Below are positions 22,395-25,666 of a stretch of 25,666 nt of DNA, in pieces. The DNA lies in assembly GCA_946481495.1 (NCBI GenBank), contig CAMLNW010000006.1, positions 1 through 25,666 of the forward strand. The letters are read 5' to 3'. Under the pieces are notes generated by a model, which did not search any database, had not been told where the DNA came from, and saw only the letters and a program-made list of their open reading frames with translations. Source of the DNA: an uncultured Actinomycetes bacterium (lineage in GTDB: Bacteria; Actinomycetota; Thermoleophilia; Solirubrobacterales; Thermoleophilaceae). The translations under genes and the position numbers were made by a program. Every line of letters starts with the position of its first letter. Position 1 is the stretch's first letter.

Positions 22395-23164
22395 AGAAAA
22401 AGTTCTCAACCGACCATCTGCCGTTTTCGGCACTGGCTTTTGATCCGGCGTATCAGCGGGAGCTGCTGCCGGCGCGGGTCAGGGCGCTTCGGGAGAAGTG
22501 GGACCTGAACGAGGTCGGGGCGATTACCGTTTCGATCCGTACTAGCGAGCCGCGCACTGCTTATGTGATCGATGGTCAGCATCGAGTTCGGGCCGCGATG
22601 GAGCTTGGCCTGGGCGCCACGAAGGTTCTTTGTCATGTCTACCGAGGCCTGACGCTTGACGAGGAGGCCCGGAAGTTCCTCGCGGCCAACGACTCGCGTC
22701 CGGTCACTCCGTTCGACAAGTACAAGGCTGGACTGGTCGCCAATGACCCAGTGGCACTGGGGGTGCGCGACACCGCTGCGGAGCACGGCTGGACCGTCGC
22801 CGGTTCCACCAGCGACGGTCGTGTGTCGTGCGTCGCCGAGCTAACGAACATCTACACCCGTGATGCCGATTCGCTTGACGGTGTGCTCTCGGTGCTTACC
22901 GAGGCCTGGGGCACTCGTGCGGTTGCGGTTGATCGGTCGTTGGTTTCGGGCATGGCGACGGTGCTGGGTCGCTACAACGGCGAGGTCGACCGTGGCGCGC
23001 TGGCCCGCAAGATCGGCAAGTACCGTGGCGGCCCCGGTGCGCTTTTGGGTGACGCTCGCGGGCTGGCCGATATCAAGAAGATCGGTGTCGGTCGTGCTTG
23101 CGCTGAGCAGTTCGTAACTGTCTACAACCGTGGCCGTCGCAGCGGCCAGCTCCTACCGCTGTGA
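22391..23164 (+). CDS. Second ParB/Srx-fold protein (DGQHR type)
   Basis: GTG at 22391 overlaps the previous stop (GTGA). The 257-residue product begins with DPAYQRELLPARVRAL, then YVIDGQHRVRAAMELG at 58-73, the ParB/Srx signature in its DGQHR version. The rest is mostly helical (FLAANDSRPVTPFDKYKAGL). It resembles the ParB-like/DUF6551-type proteins of actinophages from memory; that was not checked. There is no obvious helix-turn-helix, so it differs from its neighbour. The two may act together on DNA or be separate regulators. Confidence 0.7.
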   Translation: MKKKFSTDHLPFSALAFDPAYQRELLPARVRALREKWDLNEVGAITVSIRTSEPRTAYVIDGQHRVRAAMELGLGATKVLCHVYRGLTLDEEARKFLAANDSRPVTPFDKYKAGLVANDPVALGVRDTAAEHGWTVAGSTSDGRVSCVAELTNIYTRDADSLDGVLSVLTEAWGTRAVAVDRSLVSGMATVLGRYNGEVDRGALARKIGKYRGGPGALLGDARGLADIKKIGVGRACAEQFVTVYNRGRRSGQLLPL

Positions 23165-23346
23165 TCGTCGCCCCGCGTGTCTGCCCGAACGGCCACTTTG
23201 TGCCGGTCGCTACCGAGGGGTCCGGTCGCTCGTTCTGCGCGGAGTGTGGCGATCCGCTCCCAGAGGCGGTTGAGGCGCAGGCTGTTGGGGCGTCGTCCCC
23301 CCAGCAGCTTGCACCTGAGCCGCTTCGGATCGGAGACGCGGTATGA
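23161..23346 (+). CDS. Small zinc-ribbon protein
   Basis: GTG at 23161 overlaps the previous stop. The 61-residue product shows C8, H12 (CPNGH) and C26-x-x-C29 (FCAECGDPL), a compact zinc ribbon, followed by an acidic or hydrophilic tail. Such small ribbons in phages bind nucleic acids or proteins. The stop overlaps the next start by four bases. Function unknown. Confidence 0.65.
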   Translation: MIVAPRVCPNGHFVPVATEGSGRSFCAECGDPLPEAVEAQAVGASSPQQLAPEPLRIGDAV

Positions 23347-23576
23347 GCGCGCTGCTGTCGGTTTCCGAGATTGAGGCGATCAGCGCTCTGGCGCACGACG
23401 TAGCAATGGCTGCTGAGCCGGATCGCGGCGGTCGCCAGGTCGAGCACTACCACCGCGAGGTCCATTCTGACGTGTCGGAGGCGTTGACCGAGGCACTGAC
23501 GAAGGTCAAGGCGGACATCCCGTCGTTCGACGACTGGTGCGGCGAGGGCGACCCCGATGCGGCCCGGAGCTACTGA
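23343..23576 (+). CDS. Small acidic protein of unknown function
   Basis: ATG at 23343 (ATGA overlap). The 77-residue product is acidic and helical, with a His-rich VEHYHREVHSD part and an end of FDDWCGEGDPDAA. No family is recognised. Its sequence contains TTCTGACGTGTCGGAG at 23465-23480, a 13 of 16 match to the palindrome at 20275, which may be chance. It is retained because it sits tightly between two coupled genes. Confidence 0.6.
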   Translation: MSALLSVSEIEAISALAHDVAMAAEPDRGGRQVEHYHREVHSDVSEALTEALTKVKADIPSFDDWCGEGDPDAARSY

Positions 23577-23746
23577 TGTCTGCCGGCCCGATCATTGCGT
23601 TCGGCCTGATCGTCGCTATCGCGATCCTCCCGTATTGCGAGGCGCGCTATGAGGCGAAGTCTCCGCGTCTCCGCGACAAGGAGCTCCGCGCGCAGCGGAG
23701 CGTCTTCGACCACGAGCGCATCCGCTCGATGGGCGGCTGGCGCTGA
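23576..23746 (+). CDS. Short single-pass membrane peptide
   Basis: ATG at 23576 shares a base with the previous stop (TGATG). The 56-residue product has one hydrophobic segment at about 3-20 (AGPIIAFGLIVAIAILPY) and a strongly charged C-terminal part (RLRDKELRAQRSVFDHERIR). No ribosome site is evident, so it is probably coupled. An inner-membrane peptide among early genes suggests a host-takeover or exclusion role, but nothing in the sequence shows this. Confidence 0.6.
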   Translation: MSAGPIIAFGLIVAIAILPYCEARYEAKSPRLRDKELRAQRSVFDHERIRSMGGWR

Positions 23747-24777
23747 TGCGGCTGCTGTCGCACTCCGAGATCGAGACGGCGCTCGCCTGCCAGGCGCAGC
23801 ATGCTTTTCGCTACACCGGGCGTCTGACCGATGGCGATGCGCTGAAGCCGCGCGCTACCGCTCCGCGTCTCCGCGAGGGGCGTGCTTGGGGTGCTGCTGT
23901 GGCGGCCTGGCATGCGAACGCGGACCTCGGCCCCATGCCGGCGTTCGTACCGGCGGTCAAGGCGCTGGAGGACTCGCTGGCCGAGGACGCTGCCGAGCAG
24001 AAGGAGGCCGGCGTCTATATGGCCGAGGAGCACGCTGAGTTCAGCGCGCGCCTCGGAAGCTTGCTGGTCCACTACACCGACACGGCAGATCAGTTGGCGA
24101 TCGATCGGTTGGAGGGTCAGCTTCTAGTCGGCATCCCTTCGCGCAACGGCGGTCGGAAGTCGACGCGCTATCGGTTCGAGGGCTACGTCGATGGCGTCCA
24201 TCTCGACGGGGCGGGTCGGACGTGGATTGTCGAGTTCAAGAACCGTAACCGCCTGTCGTCTTTCGAGCAGATCCAGCGTTCGCCCCAGATCCGCCGTTAC
24301 GCATGGGCGTATCGCGAGCGCTACGGGGTTGATGTCGCCGGGGTGATTGTCGACGAGCGACTGAACGAGATCCCGAAGCCGGCGCGCATCCTCGCGTCCG
24401 GCAAGGCGTCGCACGCGAAGGACCAGCTAACGACGCCCGAGCTGTATATCGCCGCGTGCGAGGAGACGGGCGAGGAGCCGAAGCCCGAGACGGTCGAGGC
24501 ACTTACTCAGCGTAAGTGGCAGGCCCGCCACACGGTCATCTTCCGTCCCGGCGAGCTTGACGAGACGGGCCGCGAGCTGGTCTCCGCCGCGAAGCTGATC
24601 CAGCAGCTCGACTCGGGCGAGCTGTACCCGATCCGTAAGCCACCCCCGCAGGGGTGCGGTGGTTGCGCGTTCCGCGAGATCTGCGACTCGCCCGACGGCG
24701 ATCTCGTCGATGCCTACTTCCGGCGCGTCCCGCCGAAACGTGCTCGTTCCAACAAAGAGGAGGCCGTATCCGTATGA
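23746..24777 (+). CDS. Cas4/RecB-like PD-(D/E)XK nuclease with Fe-S cysteines
   Basis: ATG at 23746 shares a base with the previous stop. The 343-residue product has the PD-(D/E)XK core: FEGYVDGV (D149), WIVEFKN (E163, K165) and QIRRY (Q181, Y185, the QxxxY motif). C15 near the N-terminus and C304, C307 and C313 (CGGCAFREIC) form the four-cysteine set that binds a 4Fe-4S cluster in Cas4 and AddB-type nucleases. The family trims DNA ends as an exonuclease. Lying before a Sak4-like ATPase and a DUF669-like protein, it probably belongs to a phage recombination and replication module, not to CRISPR; there is no array or other cas gene. Confidence 0.8.
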   Translation: MRLLSHSEIETALACQAQHAFRYTGRLTDGDALKPRATAPRLREGRAWGAAVAAWHANADLGPMPAFVPAVKALEDSLAEDAAEQKEAGVYMAEEHAEFSARLGSLLVHYTDTADQLAIDRLEGQLLVGIPSRNGGRKSTRYRFEGYVDGVHLDGAGRTWIVEFKNRNRLSSFEQIQRSPQIRRYAWAYRERYGVDVAGVIVDERLNEIPKPARILASGKASHAKDQLTTPELYIAACEETGEEPKPETVEALTQRKWQARHTVIFRPGELDETGRELVSAAKLIQQLDSGELYPIRKPPPQGCGGCAFREICDSPDGDLVDAYFRRVPPKRARSNKEEAVSV

Positions 24778-25475
24778 GCCTGGAGTTCGCCGCACCGCCG
24801 GCCGAGACAACGCTGAATGCGTTGCTCTACGGCCCGCCCGGAGTGGGCAAGACGGCCAACGCTTGTTCCGCGCCGGGGCCGATCCTTGTCGTCAACGCCG
24901 AGCCGGGCAATCCGCTGCGGTTCGCTCGCGAGCTTCACGGCAACGGACAGATCCACGAGGTCCCGATCTCCAACAAGGGCGCGTGCGCGACGCTCGATTC
25001 GATCTACGCGCACCTGACGGATTCTCCCGAGGAGAGGACCGTCCTGGTCGATTCCGTCGGCGAGCTGTACGGCAAGGTGTTGCGCGACATCGCGGGTGAC
25101 GGTCGGCCGACGCTGCCGAACTACGGCGATGCGACGACGAAGGTCGAGCGGTTCTGTCGGGCGCTGATCGACCTTCCCCTGAATGTCGTCCTGATCGCCC
25201 ATGAGGCGCCGGTGAAGGACGAGGAGGCCGGCAACTTCGAGCGGCTGCCGGTGACCGGCACGAGCAACCCGGCGCTCGGGGTGAAGCTGATGGCGATGGT
25301 CGATGTCGTCGCCTACTGCGGCCGTAAGGAGGACGACGACGGCACGGTGACTTATCTCGGGCAGACGGTGACGGCGGATGGCCGGCGCGGTAAGGACCGC
25401 ACGAACCGGCTCGGCAAGTTCTCGGAGCTGGATCTGGCCGAGTGGATTAACAAGGCGAACGGAGGCGAGAAGTAA
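24774..25475 (+). CDS. Sak4-like (RecA-fold) recombination ATPase
   Basis: I chose ATG 24774 (ATGA overlap); the longer frame upstream runs antiphase through the nuclease gene. The 233-residue product has Walker A GPPGVGKT at 20-27, then VVNAEPG, and Walker B VLVD at 90-93 followed by SVGEL. A later VVLIAHEAP strand resembles sensor positions of this AAA-24/Sak4 group. These small RecA-core proteins act with single-strand binding and exonuclease partners to anneal or exchange DNA in phage recombination. Neighbours on both sides fit this. Its TAA stop overlaps the next ATG. Confidence 0.8.
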   Translation: MSLEFAAPPAETTLNALLYGPPGVGKTANACSAPGPILVVNAEPGNPLRFARELHGNGQIHEVPISNKGACATLDSIYAHLTDSPEERTVLVDSVGELYGKVLRDIAGDGRPTLPNYGDATTKVERFCRALIDLPLNVVLIAHEAPVKDEEAGNFERLPVTGTSNPALGVKLMAMVDVVAYCGRKEDDDGTVTYLGQTVTADGRRGKDRTNRLGKFSELDLAEWINKANGGEK

Positions 25476-25666
25476 TGGGAGCAACGATCAACTTGGACGG
25501 CGTGGACGCTTGGAGCGCTGGCGCGGTGTTGCCGCCCGGCTGGCACGACGTGCGGATCGAGTCCGCCGAGGATGGCGAGTCCAGCGGTCACCCGGTCATT
25601 GCACTTCAGATGTCGGCGGTCGGTGGCGAGCACGTCGGCTACGGGATTCGTGACTGGGTTCATGTG
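25475..25666 (+). CDS. DUF669-like protein, 3' truncated by window edge
   Basis: ATG at 25475 (TAATG overlap) begins 64 visible codons with no stop before the window ends. The start MGATINLDGVDAW is followed by PPGWHDVRIESAEDGESSG and a strand-like VIALQMSAVGGEHVG, then IRDWVHV. This matches the N-terminal part of DUF669/single-stranded-DNA-binding partner proteins that often follow Sak4-type ATPases in phages. With only a third of the gene seen, the family is tentative. Confidence 0.6.
   Translation, partial: MGATINLDGVDAWSAGAVLPPGWHDVRIESAEDGESSGHPVIALQMSAVGGEHVGYGIRDWVHV

Noticed and set aside
23746..24777. CRISPR adaptation gene (cas4)
   Set aside because: No repeats resembling a CRISPR array and no other cas gene in the window; neighbours indicate phage recombination.

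Overview
The window looks like part of a high-GC double-stranded DNA bacteriophage or prophage. It holds a late morphogenesis operon, a lysis cassette, a non-coding stretch of about 0.9 kb, a divergent repressor switch and the start of an early operon. The order terminase, portal, scaffold, capsid, adaptor, beta-propeller neck protein, fibre proteins, large internal virion proteins and lysins, with no tape-measure or tail-tube gene, points to a short-tailed (podovirus-like) virion. High GC, GGAGG-type ribosome sites, GTG starts and many 1- or 4-base stop/start overlaps fit an actinobacterial host. The secreted HExxH protein recalls proteins I associate with Thermoleophilia/Solirubrobacterales, but that host guess is weak.

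Layout. 1-4019: terminase C-terminal part, three small genes and portal. 4020-4232: untranslated leader. 4233-7093: scaffold, major capsid protein (hairpin terminator behind it) and a repeat-containing probable decoration protein. 7096-10527: unknown structural protein, adaptor, propeller and fibre-like protein. 10524-11066 on the minus strand: a signal-peptide HExxH metallopeptidase, an inserted cargo ('moron') gene. 11090-17406: tail-collar fibre and three large basic, Ala/Gln-rich proteins likely to be internal or ejected. 17427-19726: a two-domain lysin with two equally spaced start sites, a coiled-coil membrane protein, an amidase endolysin and a small holin-like protein, ended by a strong terminator.

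19789-20636 has no convincing gene. Its first 440 bases contain many complementary segments that can be read as nested helices, a GNRA-type loop, a multi-branch junction and a loop-to-remote pairing, ending in an 11-bp hairpin plus T-run. I read this as a candidate large structured non-coding RNA on the plus strand, and it is the most interesting item here. A perfect 16-bp palindrome abuts its end and two more inverted repeats follow.

20637-21354 holds a doubtful small gene converging on an XRE repressor, and a 129-bp divergent control region with tandem 9-mers. From 21355 rightwards, eight stop/start overlaps link a ribbon-helix-helix protein, two ParB/Srx-fold proteins, a zinc ribbon, an acidic protein, a membrane peptide, a Cas4-like Fe-S nuclease, a Sak4-like ATPase and a DUF669-like protein cut by the window edge. 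The left half of this operon looks regulatory or partition-like, and the right half looks like a phage recombination/replication module. All helices, motifs and families were read by eye; none was confirmed by a search or folding program.
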